A stretch of 29,443 bases of DNA from assembly GCA_947254205.1 (NCBI GenBank), contig CAMYCE010000016.1, positions 1 through 29,443 on the forward strand. The letters are read 5' to 3'. Both the position numbers and the translations under genes were made by a program. This stretch comes from an uncultured Prevotellaceae bacterium. GTDB taxonomy: Bacteria; Bacteroidota; Bacteroidia; Bacteroidales; Muribaculaceae. Of this stretch, positions 1-7,814 are shown piece after piece. The stretch's first letter is position 1. The number at the start of each line of letters is the position of its first letter. The notes beneath the pieces were generated by a model, which worked only from the letters and a program-made list of their open reading frames with translations, was not told the DNA's origin and did not search any database.

Positions 1-55
1 TTTTTCGCTCCTTTTGTTTATTGCCAAAAGTTGCATTTCTTAATTGAACTTAGCT

Positions 56-89
56 TGCAGCACACACTGTGTGTTGCAACTCTTTTTTT
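56..89 (+). terminator. possible rho-independent terminator
   Basis: An 11-bp near-perfect stem (56-66 with 68-78, one G-T wobble) is followed by a T7 run at 83-89. The T run is on the plus-strand side, so it would end a plus-strand transcript entering from left of the window. For the minus-strand helicase gene that ends at 113 it could serve only as a weak hairpin. The loop would be very small as drawn, so the true stem is probably shorter. Confidence 0.35.
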
Positions 90-112
90 GGGGCCACATG
101 CCAAGTTCCCCT

Positions 113-1588
113 CTATGTGTTGTCGGTGTTGTCGGTTGGGAGAGGGCAGTTGATTAGATACACGCGCTTTTGGGCGCGCGTGATGGCGGTATAGAACCAG
201 CGATAAAAATCGAGCGAGGTGAGAACGTCGGGCATGATGCTTCCCATGTCGACAAACACGTTGCGCCAGCCACCACCCTGTGCCTTGTGGCACGTCACGG
301 CATAGGCAAACTTCACTTGCAGGGCGTTGAAATAGGGGTTCTTTTTCAGCTCGCGGTAGCGACTGCGCTTGTCGCCCGTGAGTTCGGCCATCACGCCATT
401 GTATAGAGCCTCGTTTTGAGCGGCAGTGAGTGCAGGGGCATCGCTGGTGAGAGTGTCGATAATCACTTTGGAGTCGACTTCAAGGTTGTTGTGGTCGGGA
501 AATTGCAAGGTGACGTTGGCAAATTGCAAGCCATAGCGCGACTCAATCTCGCCCCACACTCTCATCACCTTCACGATGTCGCCATTGGCAATGAAGTCGA
601 TGTTGTCATAGTCGGCAGTCCAGTAATAGTTGTTTTTTGACACCAGCAGCATGTCGCCGTTCACGAGCACCTCCTCGCGATACAAGATACTGCCCCTGAT
701 GCCCATGTTAAACATGGCTGCCCTGCGATTGCTGCGCGTGATGACGATGGTCTCGCTCATGCCGTCGGTGTCATAGCAATCGGCAATGTTTTCGAGCAAG
801 AACTCGCCCGTCACGGCCTCGATGTCGTCAAAAGCCTTAAGCTCCAGCCGTGGCTCACTCATGGCACCCTCCTCCATGGTGTTGCGCAAGATGGTGGCGT
901 TGTGCAAAATGCCCGATTGGGCGGCTTGCCGGGCGATGGTCTTGAGATGCACGCTATACACCGTGAAGCCATAGCCCTTGAGCGTTTCATCGTCGAGAGC
1001 AGGGCTTGCACTTTGCCCCACAGGGGGCAACTGCGCCCCGTCGCCCATGAGCACCAAGCGGCAATCCTTGCCACTCTGCACATAGCGCACAAGGTCGTCG
1101 AGCAATCGCCCCGACCCAAAAGCCCCACTCTCGCTATTGCTGTTGGCTATCATCGAAGCCTCATCAACAAAGAAAATGGTGTGGGTGTGCTTGTTCTCGG
1201 CCAGCGTGAAACTGTCGCTCAAGTAGCTGTCTTGCCGATAAATTTTGCGGTGAATCGTGTAGGCTGTGTGCCCCGAATATTCCGAAAACACCTTGGCAGC
1301 ACGCCCCGTGGGGGCCATGAGCACCGTTTTCACCCCTCGCCCCGTCAAAGCCTTCACAATGCCACCAATCATCGACGTTTTGCCTGTGCCGGCATAGCCA
1401 TTGAGCAAAAAAACAGCCGAGTTTGTGCCATAAAACATGAAATGGGCAAAGGCGGCCAGCAGTGTGATTTGGTTGTCGTTGGGCTCATAGGGCAGGCATT
1501 GCATCACCTCGGTGCCAAAGGCTTGCAATCGGCTATCACGCTCATCAATAGTGGTGGGCAATATATTTTCGGCTTTCAACCCATTCAT
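113..1588 (-). CDS. RecD-like / AAA_30 superfamily 1 DNA helicase
   Basis: ATP-dependent DNA helicase of the RecD/UvrD-like superfamily 1, probably acting in DNA repair or recombination. In the longest frame (497 aa from 1606) one sees Walker A GYAGTGKTS near residues 70-78, the APTGRAA motif Ia region near 98-104, Walker B VDEAS near 147-151, GDGAQLPPV near 189-197, and the C-terminal UvrD_C_2 signature VTCHKAQGGGW near 438 followed by FYTAITRA. The protein is about the usual length for the stand-alone Bacteroidetes family and lacks the long N-terminal part of RecD2. Start choice: ATG at 1588 is preferred because a TAnnTTTG element on the minus strand (1594-1601) overlaps the upstream ATG at 1606. 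That promoter would make the mRNA nearly leaderless, so 1606 remains possible. The gene is divergent from tRNA-Ser. Confidence 0.9.
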   Translation of the reverse strand: MNGLKAENILPTTIDERDSRLQAFGTEVMQCLPYEPNDNQITLLAAFAHFMFYGTNSAVFLLNGYAGTGKTSMIGGIVKALTGRGVKTVLMAPTGRAAKVFSEYSGHTAYTIHRKIYRQDSYLSDSFTLAENKHTHTIFFVDEASMIANSNSESGAFGSGRLLDDLVRYVQSGKDCRLVLMGDGAQLPPVGQSASPALDDETLKGYGFTVYSVHLKTIARQAAQSGILHNATILRNTMEEGAMSEPRLELKAFDDIEAVTGEFLLENIADCYDTDGMSETIVITRSNRRAAMFNMGIRGSILYREEVLVNGDMLLVSKNNYYWTADYDNIDFIANGDIVKVMRVWGEIESRYGLQFANVTLQFPDHNNLEVDSKVIIDTLTSDAPALTAAQNEALYNGVMAELTGDKRSRYRELKKNPYFNALQVKFAYAVTCHKAQGGGWRNVFVDMGSIMPDVLTSLDFYRWFYTAITRAQKRVYLINCPLPTDNTDNT

Positions 1589-1634
1589 GACTACAAAAAT
1601 AAGCATAATTTTAATAGAATAGCCGAAAAATCAT

Positions 1635-1642
1635 TATCTTTG
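1635..1642 (+). promoter_or_regulatory. Bacteroidetes -7 element for tRNA-Ser
   Basis: TATCTTTG matches the Bacteroidetes housekeeping sigma consensus TAnnTTTG and lies 18 bp before the first base of the tRNA, a spacing that would put the transcription start about 8-10 bp before the mature 5' end. Confidence 0.7.
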
Positions 1643-1660
1643 CAAACGCAATAACCCATT

Positions 1661-1748
1661 GGAGTGGTGCTCGAGTGGCTGAAGAGGCACGCCTGGAAAG
1701 CGTGTATGCGCCGAAAGCGCATCGGGAGTTCGAATCTCCCTCACTCCG
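1661..1748 (+). tRNA. tRNA-Ser(GGA)
   Basis: The cloverleaf was folded by eye. The acceptor stem GGAGTGG pairs with TCACTCC and the discriminator is G (1748). The anticodon stem CACGC/GCGTG encloses loop CTGGAAA with anticodon GGA (1695-1697). A long variable arm, ATGCGC-CGAAA-GCGCAT, is typical of class II tRNA-Ser, and the T arm is GGGAG-TTCGAAT-CTCCC. CCA is not encoded. The 3' half from base 1696 is identical to 7570-7623, so this tRNA is the integration site of the neighbouring element, whose left end restores the gene. Confidence 0.97.
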
Positions 1749-1749
1749 C
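1696..1749 (+). repeat. attL: 54-bp direct repeat in tRNA-Ser
   Basis: These 54 bases, from the anticodon loop to one base past the discriminator, are repeated without mismatch at 7570-7623. The offset is 5,874 bp. The identity stops abruptly at both ends (G versus A at 1695/7569; A versus C at 1750/7624), as expected for a site-specific recombination core of a tRNA-targeting tyrosine integrase. Confidence 0.9.
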
Positions 1750-1758
1750 AAGTTTTGG

Positions 1759-1801
1759 CAATGAGCAAAGGGATTTCGCCCCTTTGCTCATTGTTGTTTT
1801 T
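1759..1801 (+). terminator. rho-independent terminator after tRNA-Ser (element-borne)
   Basis: A perfect 14-bp stem (1759-1772 with 1780-1793), a 7-nt loop and a TTGTTTTT tail. It lies just inside the element, so the integrated DNA supplies both the tRNA 3' end and a new terminator. Confidence 0.85.
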
Positions 1802-1855
1802 AGTTGCTTTGTGACGCAATTTGTTGTACAACACGTGAAAAATACGTGAAAGAAA

Positions 1856-1900
1856 ATGGCATCGGCAAGTTTATATTTAGACGCTCGGAAAGTCGGGTAA
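1856..1900 (+). pseudogene. N-terminal remnant of a tyrosine integrase
   Basis: An ATG at 1856 opens 14 codons reading MASASLYLDARKVG and then a stop (1898-1900). The pattern M-A-x-x-S-[IL]-Y-L-D-x-R is how many Bacteroidetes tyrosine recombinases with an arm-binding N-terminal domain begin, and the position, directly inside the tRNA att site and reading away from it, is where such an integrase is normally found. Two ACGTGAAA repeats precede it by 5 to 16 bases. The rest of the gene is absent: after the stop the sequence runs into the polyvalent-protein frame. I infer a deletion that removed the integrase body. Fourteen residues are few, so the family call is tentative. Confidence 0.45.
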
Positions 1901-1973
1901 CGAGAGTTTTTCGCAGTTTAACCAAAACATAGGCATCACACAGCCAGCGAGGACAGCCACTCCACAGCCGAGA

Positions 1974-2654
1974 GTGGCGAAGCAACCACAGCCACAGCCA
2001 CAGCCACAGAGGCGGGTGACAGCACAAAGCGGTGGGGCCGTGAGTAGATTGAGGAGTATGGCAGGAGCACCACCTAAACAGCCAACCACGCCTCCCACCT
2101 CAAAATCAAGGGCGACAATGGCGGACATGATGAGGTGGGCAGGTCTTGCTCCTGCACCTATCTTACTTAGCGAGGGTGTTATCACCAATCCGCAAACCAA
2201 TGCCGGTTATGGATTAGTGCATATCGAAGCAAGGCATGGCAAAGAAATCCGCAACGCCGGCTATCCAAGTGTTGTAGCTTTCATAGAGGAAGTAGCAAGG
2301 CATTATGATGTTATCAGAGAGGGAATAAACCGCGCTGGAGAACAAACTTATATGCTCCAACTAACAGACCGTCATAACAACACATTGATGGTTGAGTTGT
2401 CGGGCGATGGTACTTATTATAACATAAATACCGCAGGAATATTTAAGACTTCCTACGGTAGAAATAGAAGAGAGGTGTATAACCGCCATACTACGGCTAA
2501 CCAATCTACCGAAAGTGGTGAGGCATCGCAGGGTGAAGCACAAAGCGGTACAACATCACCCTCCCGCATGAATGCCACTACACCATCTTCTTCCGAGGAC
2601 AAAGGTAGTAAATCTTCCTCAAAGTCCAAAGAAAAAAACCGAGAAAGGTGCTGA
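1974..2654 (+). CDS. polyvalent protein fragment with BECR-type nuclease-like domain
   Basis: 226 aa from a GTG. The frame is open back to 1881 with no ATG, so the true N-terminus may have been lost with the deleted integrase region. A Gln-Pro repeat (residues 4-12) and a Pro/Ser/Thr-rich linker come first. Residues ~68-172 then resemble the barnase/EndoU/colicin E5-D/RelE-like (BECR) nuclease modules of phage and ICE polyvalent proteins: GLVHIEARHG, a helix ending YDVIREG, then strands ending at YGRNRREVYNRHTT. The tail is a Ser/Lys-rich linker like those between polyvalent modules. It overlaps the next ORF by 83 bp in another frame. Removing one A from the A7 run at 2632-2638 would join the two into one protein of about 1855 aa. 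I therefore regard it as the front piece of a single broken or slippage-expressed gene. Confidence 0.6.
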   Translation: MAKQPQPQPQPQRRVTAQSGGAVSRLRSMAGAPPKQPTTPPTSKSRATMADMMRWAGLAPAPILLSEGVITNPQTNAGYGLVHIEARHGKEIRNAGYPSVVAFIEEVARHYDVIREGINRAGEQTYMLQLTDRHNNTLMVELSGDGTYYNINTAGIFKTSYGRNRREVYNRHTTANQSTESGEASQGEAQSGTTSPSRMNATTPSSSEDKGSKSSSKSKEKNRERC

Positions 2655-5600
2655 TAATCAGAAGAAAAGAGAGGATAAATACCTTATGAGCGACGCACGT
2701 ATGGAGGAGTTGAAGAAGTGTCTGCGTGCTAAGTTAGGTCAGCTCAACATGGGTATAGACCCCGAGATAATTGCTATTGGTAGCGAAATGGCTGTGGGTT
2801 ACATCGAGCGTGGTACCTGCAAGTTTGCCGACTACAAGCGCAAGCAAGCCGAGTGGCAAGAAAACTTGCAGACTGCACAAGCCGAGATGGATTACTGGAA
2901 CAGCATCAAGCAAATTCACGATGAAGCACTTCTCAATGCGAAGCAAGAGCGCAAACTGGCCGATGCGCAAGCGCTTGAGGAATACTCCTCTGTGAAAACA
3001 GAGGGTGATGTTAAGGTGGTGCACCCTATTGAGAGTAGCGATGGACCAGAAACCCATCAAGGAGGAACTGAAGCAGAAAGCAGTGCAGAGCCTCAACCAA
3101 TAGGACAAGGAGAATTTGGTCCTATATATGACCAGTTCAAGGGGAAAGCAAAGGAAGCTGTAGAATTTTTGCTAAGAAAGAAAAATGGTGAAGCTGTTGC
3201 TGCTTTACACCACAAAGATATTGGTGATATTGATTTAGTTTGGGGCAAGGCAGGTACTGCACATAGTGATGGCTTTGGACTTGCTAAACTATCAATGTAT
3301 CATCCTGAAGTAATTTCTAACTTGCAAGAAATTCTTGATAATATGGTTGTTACTTCACGTACAGATAACCGTGTACAGCTGGAGAGCGAAAAATATCACG
3401 CAACTGTTCGACTAACATGGGATAATAAAAAGAAAACATGGCTACTTACCATGTTTGAAAAGAAAAACAGTACCCTTAGCAATACTACGGACACTGATAA
3501 GACCCATAAGGGCAACGGGAATGACACTGCTACTCCCGAAAGCACTGTTATTTCTGAAAGCAAAGATAAGCAAACATCTGCTACAAAGCAAGTAAATGAG
3601 AATAAATCTACAAAGTTGGCTCGTCTGCAATCTACCGGTGAAAGAGCCGATGAGGGTACACAATCAGAAGATGCCTTTGTTAGCAAAGAAAAAGTTCGCA
3701 AAGCTATCGACGCTTACGAAGATGCACTATATAAATTCAATAATAGAAGGGATAAATTATGGAAAGAAAAAAAATCAATTCCTTCCGATACAAGAGAAAG
3801 GGAAGAATTAAATAGCACAAAACAAGAATTACAAGATGTTCTTTTACAACTCAACACCAAAGAGCTTAGCGATTTACTCAAACAAGTGTCGGTGAAAGAT
3901 ACAGAAAATGTTATAGAAAACGTATTAGGTGTAGTATATAGACAAGAGCAACGTTTAATGGCTTTTAATGCACTCTTAGACAAGCAAGGCCACATAACAC
4001 CTGAATATAAAGAAGATAAAAAGGCTATTTCTGTTTCAGAATTTGTAGAGACAGATAAGAAAAGGTCTAAAATTTACATAATGCTCACAGGTGTTTTTCA
4101 CGACAAAGGTTATGTTGTTGGTTGCGATTCATATCTCTTATTGGCTCGCAAGGAAGATTACGACAAGTCATTAGAGGGGAAAGTAACAAATAAGAAAGGC
4201 GAAGTTCTTGATGGCAAATATCCTGATTGGCGTGCCGCAGTAAGTGGAAAGCAAGGTAAATCTTGGGGAGTTAATCTTGAAGATTTACACGCATTCACAA
4301 GGGGAGTACTTAGCAAACTAAGGGCCGAAAAAGCAAATCCAAGTACCAAAAAGGATGCTAAAATAGCATTTAAAACAGCCGATGGGAAAATCGTTCAATG
4401 TTATGCAAATGCACTTGACAAAGCTTTACGAGGTGCAAAAAGTATCGGTGCAAAAAGTTTCTTTGGCAAAGACGATGGGTTTGCAATCACGCAAACGCCA
4501 AAAGGTTATGTCGTTTGTCCAATGCTTTATCCACACCAAAATATAGATGATAATAGTTTTGCATACGTCCCAAGAGTATCAGGGCTTCATCACTCTACAG
4601 AAACATTATCTAACGACACGGAGCCAACCCGACAACCAAGCCAAGCAGAGGGCACTGCGCAAGCTGGCACTGCTGGCAAAGGCAGTGAAGCAGGCGAAGT
4701 AGCGAAACCAGCCACTGACAAGCAGGGCAACCCCCTCAATGCCGATGGCTCGCTCAAAGTTGACAAGATTGGGGCGGTAGAGGAGTTGACCGATGGCGAC
4801 TTCACTGCCCCCACTCGCAATGTGCAACTGCCAACCTTGCCAAACAACGTTGACAAGGCTATTGGGGCTAATGGAAAGTCGGTGGTTATCAAGAAGAATA
4901 TATTTGAAAAGAATAAACAAAGCCATTCTGATTTAACCCCTGCACAAAGTCGTGATATTTTACAATCGGCTTTGTATAATGCTGATTTGTATGGACAGAA
5001 TCAAAAGGCAAGACGTCCATATAATTGGATAGTCATCAATACTAAGGATAAAACTGGCAATAATCGTTTAGTGTTATTAGAGGTTAATGATAAAAAGGAT
5101 AATGTAGAAATAGTACATTGGCATTATATCCGTGAGGCAGCATTAGAAACAATAAAAAGACAAGCCGAGCGTGAGGGCGGCCTAATCCTCATACTGCCTT
5201 CTGATTATTCAGAAGAGGCTGGTGGCCTTTCCAGCCGTACGCCCGACTTGTCTTCTGATGGCAAAGATAGTACATTAGAGGCTGATTTGAAAGGAAAAGT
5301 AGGGGAAAAAGCAGAAAATAGTAATGAAAAGGTGCCAGCAGCTCTTTTAAAGGCCATTGATGATTTTGACCAAGCCGGTAAACATTTGCGTGAAGGAGAT
5401 AAAGATAATGATGCTGACAGGTGGTCTGCTTATATAAAGTCTAAGCAGCATTTGAATAGCGTGTTAGACGGTATGGACTTAGATGCGCTTTATCGTTTGC
5501 AAGCTGATTCCAAAGTGGGTTTTGCAGTGAAAGATGTAGTGGGAAGTTATCTTCAAGAAAGAGAAAACCAAGAACATCTTTCACGTACTTTTTATAGCCA

Positions 5601-7539
5601 TCTCAAAGACCAAAACAAGAACAGACCTATCCAAGCAGTTGAAAAGAAGGAGCGCGCTATCAAGCCATACGATTTTGTTGAAGTTGGTAACAAGGTAAGG
5701 CCTTCGCTCTCGGGCACTTATCATGACAGCGGTTATGTGATAGGTACTGACAGCTATGTTCTCTTTGCAAGGAAAGAAAATTATCCCAAGTCTGTTGAGG
5801 GGAAAGTTACGGATAAGAAAGGGAATGTTGTTGATGATACATATATTAACTGGAAAAGACTTTGCAATGACGCTTTCATACCTGTTGGTGTTGACGCGCA
5901 TCAATTACGCATGTTTGCAAATGGTGTTGAGGCATACGCCAAGGAAAATGGCATGAAGAGGAATGAAGTTTCAACACTAATGGTTTCCTTTATAGATGCA
6001 GGCAACAAGGTTCGTGTTTACAATATGAAAAATTTGCAGAAATTCCTTCTTGCTGTCAAAGACATCGGAGCGGAGCAACTGCTGGAAACAGTCGATGGTT
6101 TTTTGTATGCGAAAAGTGAAAAAGGTCATGCGCTTTGTCTGCCTGTGTTCGTGGTTGATTTCAACGACTATGTTTTTGCGTATTCTCCTGTTTCAGTTCC
6201 TGTGGTTGGCAACGAGGATTTCTCGGAGTTAAGTGATTTTGCAGTGAATACGGATAGTGCTAAGCGTACCGCAGTAGATGCGGCAGGTTTTGATTCTGAA
6301 GCTTTGACAGTTCCTTTACTTGTTGATGGCAAGCCCTCAAGGCTGTCTGTTGCGACGATTGTTCCTGACGTTATTACCGACCGTTCATACCAAACAGCCG
6401 TTTACGACTATTCTGACGACATTGACGACAAGACGAACAGCGGTTGGCAGAAGTGGGGAGATTTGTCGGATGAGTACAACAGTAAGGTTAGCGAAGAAGA
6501 AAAAGCGAGCGTTTTTGGAGATTCCGCCGAGCTACATTTTAAGACTGTTGATGCAGCCGTTAAATTTGATGACTGGTTGCGCACAGGCAGGATAGAGAAA
6601 CAGCAGAGTGCTGATGAGTTGCGCAACGACACGGCGGCAAAGCAATTGGCTACCAATGCCGTTCTGGATGCGCTGGATAACGCCGGGATAAGCGTGGAGG
6701 TGGTTAGCGACGAAGTGGCAAGTGAGATGCTGGGCAGGAACGAAGCCAAGGCAGAATCCGGCAACAAGGAAGATTTGGGGACAACAGACCACGTTCAGTT
6801 TATGCGCACGGGTGGTAAAAAGAAGTCAGCACCCGAAACCGCGTCCCCTGATAATCAGGATCAACCAACTGTCGTTTCAAGTGCTGACGGTGCAAAGATA
6901 CTAAAAATTTTGGATGGTGAAATAAAAAAGTATGAAAACGTTTCATCTTATCCCAATACATTTATCGGTGACGTTTCCAAGGCTTTAGGTGCGAAGCGGC
7001 AAGGCAGTGCGAGTGAATACGCAAGTTTTGAGACCAAGAGTGGCAAGACAGTTACCATACGATTGAGCAATCACAATGCCAAGGTGTCCACCTTTGACGC
7101 TCACCATGAAGCGGAAGGCATCAGTATTGTTGTTACCCCGAAAGAAAACAAGGGCATTTCCAACGACGGCAACGCCCATGTTACGGAGTTTTACTACAAT
7201 GCCATCAAGTTGCGCCGCGCCGACGGCAAACCGTTAGTGGAGATATTGAAGAGCATCAAGCAAGCCTTATACAGTGGAGCGTATACGGACAATACCGGTC
7301 TTGCTGAAGTGAAAGAGGTGAATGTTCCTACGGCAAGCAAAGGACAAACCGACAGTGGCAAGGTTTATGGCTGGACTGTTGGAGGAAAGATATTTCTGAC
7401 CAAGGACGGCATCAATCCCAACACCCCGATTCACGAGTACACCCATCTTTGGGCTGAAGCCATGCGGCAGCGCAACGCGAAAGGCTGGCAGAGTGTGAAG
7501 GACTTGCTAAAGCAACGGCCATGCCTTGGGATTCGCTGA
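2572..7539 (+). CDS. giant polyvalent protein, two BECR RNase-like domains, truncated C-terminus
   Basis: 1655 aa in the longest frame; the independent start, if any, is more likely ATG 2686 (MSDARMEELKK). Domains in order: residues ~39-110, a segment common in Bacteroides polyvalent proteins (LRAKLGQLNMGIDPE); ~179-300, a PBECR1/DUF3519-like barnase-colicin E5-type endoribonuclease (IGDIDLVWG, FGLAKL, LTMFEKKN); ~373-667, a helical region followed by a beta-rich module (LTGVFHDKGYVVG, DSYLLLARK); ~755-880, a PBECR3-like module (VVIKKNIFEKN, RPYNWIVI, VEIVHW, IKRQAEREGG); ~923-1203, a second copy of the helical plus beta-rich unit (LSGTYHDSGYVIG, DSYVLFARK); ~1280-1600, further linker and LPD-like sequence; and 1621-1625, HEYTH, a zincin-type HExxH. 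The chain ends ~30 residues after HEYTH, whereas relatives continue for hundreds of residues. Such proteins are thought to be delivered with phage or conjugative DNA. Function here is inferred; the gene may be a relic. Confidence 0.7.
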   Translation: MPLHHLLPRTKVVNLPQSPKKKTEKGADNQKKREDKYLMSDARMEELKKCLRAKLGQLNMGIDPEIIAIGSEMAVGYIERGTCKFADYKRKQAEWQENLQTAQAEMDYWNSIKQIHDEALLNAKQERKLADAQALEEYSSVKTEGDVKVVHPIESSDGPETHQGGTEAESSAEPQPIGQGEFGPIYDQFKGKAKEAVEFLLRKKNGEAVAALHHKDIGDIDLVWGKAGTAHSDGFGLAKLSMYHPEVISNLQEILDNMVVTSRTDNRVQLESEKYHATVRLTWDNKKKTWLLTMFEKKNSTLSNTTDTDKTHKGNGNDTATPESTVISESKDKQTSATKQVNENKSTKLARLQSTGERADEGTQSEDAFVSKEKVRKAIDAYEDALYKFNNRRDKLWKEKKSIPSDTREREELNSTKQELQDVLLQLNTKELSDLLKQVSVKDTENVIENVLGVVYRQEQRLMAFNALLDKQGHITPEYKEDKKAISVSEFVETDKKRSKIYIMLTGVFHDKGYVVGCDSYLLLARKEDYDKSLEGKVTNKKGEVLDGKYPDWRAAVSGKQGKSWGVNLEDLHAFTRGVLSKLRAEKANPSTKKDAKIAFKTADGKIVQCYANALDKALRGAKSIGAKSFFGKDDGFAITQTPKGYVVCPMLYPHQNIDDNSFAYVPRVSGLHHSTETLSNDTEPTRQPSQAEGTAQAGTAGKGSEAGEVAKPATDKQGNPLNADGSLKVDKIGAVEELTDGDFTAPTRNVQLPTLPNNVDKAIGANGKSVVIKKNIFEKNKQSHSDLTPAQSRDILQSALYNADLYGQNQKARRPYNWIVINTKDKTGNNRLVLLEVNDKKDNVEIVHWHYIREAALETIKRQAEREGGLILILPSDYSEEAGGLSSRTPDLSSDGKDSTLEADLKGKVGEKAENSNEKVPAALLKAIDDFDQAGKHLREGDKDNDADRWSAYIKSKQHLNSVLDGMDLDALYRLQADSKVGFAVKDVVGSYLQERENQEHLSRTFYSHLKDQNKNRPIQAVEKKERAIKPYDFVEVGNKVRPSLSGTYHDSGYVIGTDSYVLFARKENYPKSVEGKVTDKKGNVVDDTYINWKRLCNDAFIPVGVDAHQLRMFANGVEAYAKENGMKRNEVSTLMVSFIDAGNKVRVYNMKNLQKFLLAVKDIGAEQLLETVDGFLYAKSEKGHALCLPVFVVDFNDYVFAYSPVSVPVVGNEDFSELSDFAVNTDSAKRTAVDAAGFDSEALTVPLLVDGKPSRLSVATIVPDVITDRSYQTAVYDYSDDIDDKTNSGWQKWGDLSDEYNSKVSEEEKASVFGDSAELHFKTVDAAVKFDDWLRTGRIEKQQSADELRNDTAAKQLATNAVLDALDNAGISVEVVSDEVASEMLGRNEAKAESGNKEDLGTTDHVQFMRTGGKKKSAPETASPDNQDQPTVVSSADGAKILKILDGEIKKYENVSSYPNTFIGDVSKALGAKRQGSASEYASFETKSGKTVTIRLSNHNAKVSTFDAHHEAEGISIVVTPKENKGISNDGNAHVTEFYYNAIKLRRADGKPLVEILKSIKQALYSGAYTDNTGLAEVKEVNVPTASKGQTDSGKVYGWTVGGKIFLTKDGINPNTPIHEYTHLWAEAMRQRNAKGWQSVKDLLKQRPCLGIR

Positions 7540-7569
7540 AGTGGGCAAAAGAAAACCTTGCAGGGTTCA

Positions 7570-7623
7570 GAAAGCGTGTATGCGCCGAAAGCGCATCGGG
7601 AGTTCGAATCTCCCTCACTCCGC
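7570..7623 (+). repeat. attR: displaced tRNA-Ser 3' half
   Basis: 54 bases identical to the 3' part of tRNA-Ser (1696-1749), including half of the anticodon arm, the variable arm and the T arm. There is no acceptor 5' strand or D arm, so it is not a functional tRNA. It marks the right end of the integrated element and probably the original 3' end of the tRNA gene, since it retains its own terminator at 7631-7678. Confidence 0.9.
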
Positions 7624-7630
7624 CCATTAT

Positions 7631-7678
7631 GGCAGGGGGGCAACGATGCAATAGCACAGTTGCCCCCCTGCCTTTTTT
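7631..7678 (+). terminator. rho-independent terminator after the displaced tRNA end
   Basis: A perfect 14-bp GC-rich stem (7631-7644 with 7659-7672) followed by T6. It is probably the ancestral terminator of tRNA-Ser before integration, or that of an older element in the same site. It differs in sequence from the terminator at 1759-1801 but sits at the same distance from the att core. Confidence 0.85.
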
Positions 7679-7814
7679 AGTTGCTTTGTGGCACCATTTT
7701 AGACCCCTATATTAGATGCGACACCTTAATCTTCTTATATTTCTTTCCCATCACGCCCAGACCTGCCAAGTCGTTATTCTTGGTAATCCCCAAAAAGTGT
7801 GTGTGCGGGGGCTT

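Larger units (their letters stand above)
1696..7569 (+). mobile_element. degenerate tRNA-Ser integrated element, 5.9 kb
   Basis: The interval lies between the 54-bp direct repeats in tRNA-Ser. It contains a terminator for the restored tRNA, two direct copies of ACGTGAAA (1833-1840, 1844-1851) that could be integrase arm sites, the first 14 codons of a probable integrase, and one giant polyvalent-protein reading frame broken into two ORFs. No intact integrase, replication, mobilisation or structural gene is visible, so this is read as a heavily deleted prophage or ICE. A minimal passenger element moved by an integrase in trans cannot be excluded. Confidence 0.75.

Noticed and set aside
1634..1834. 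Minus-strand ORFs over tRNA-Ser and attR (also 7412-7657) that include GVREIRTPDALSAHTRF
   Set aside because: This peptide is the reverse translation of the tRNA itself and appears at both copies; it is a classic spurious ORF.
1986..2009. CCACAG hexamer repeat (about four units)
   Set aside because: Encodes the Gln-Pro stretch of the polyvalent protein; too short to be called a separate repeat or CRISPR-like array.
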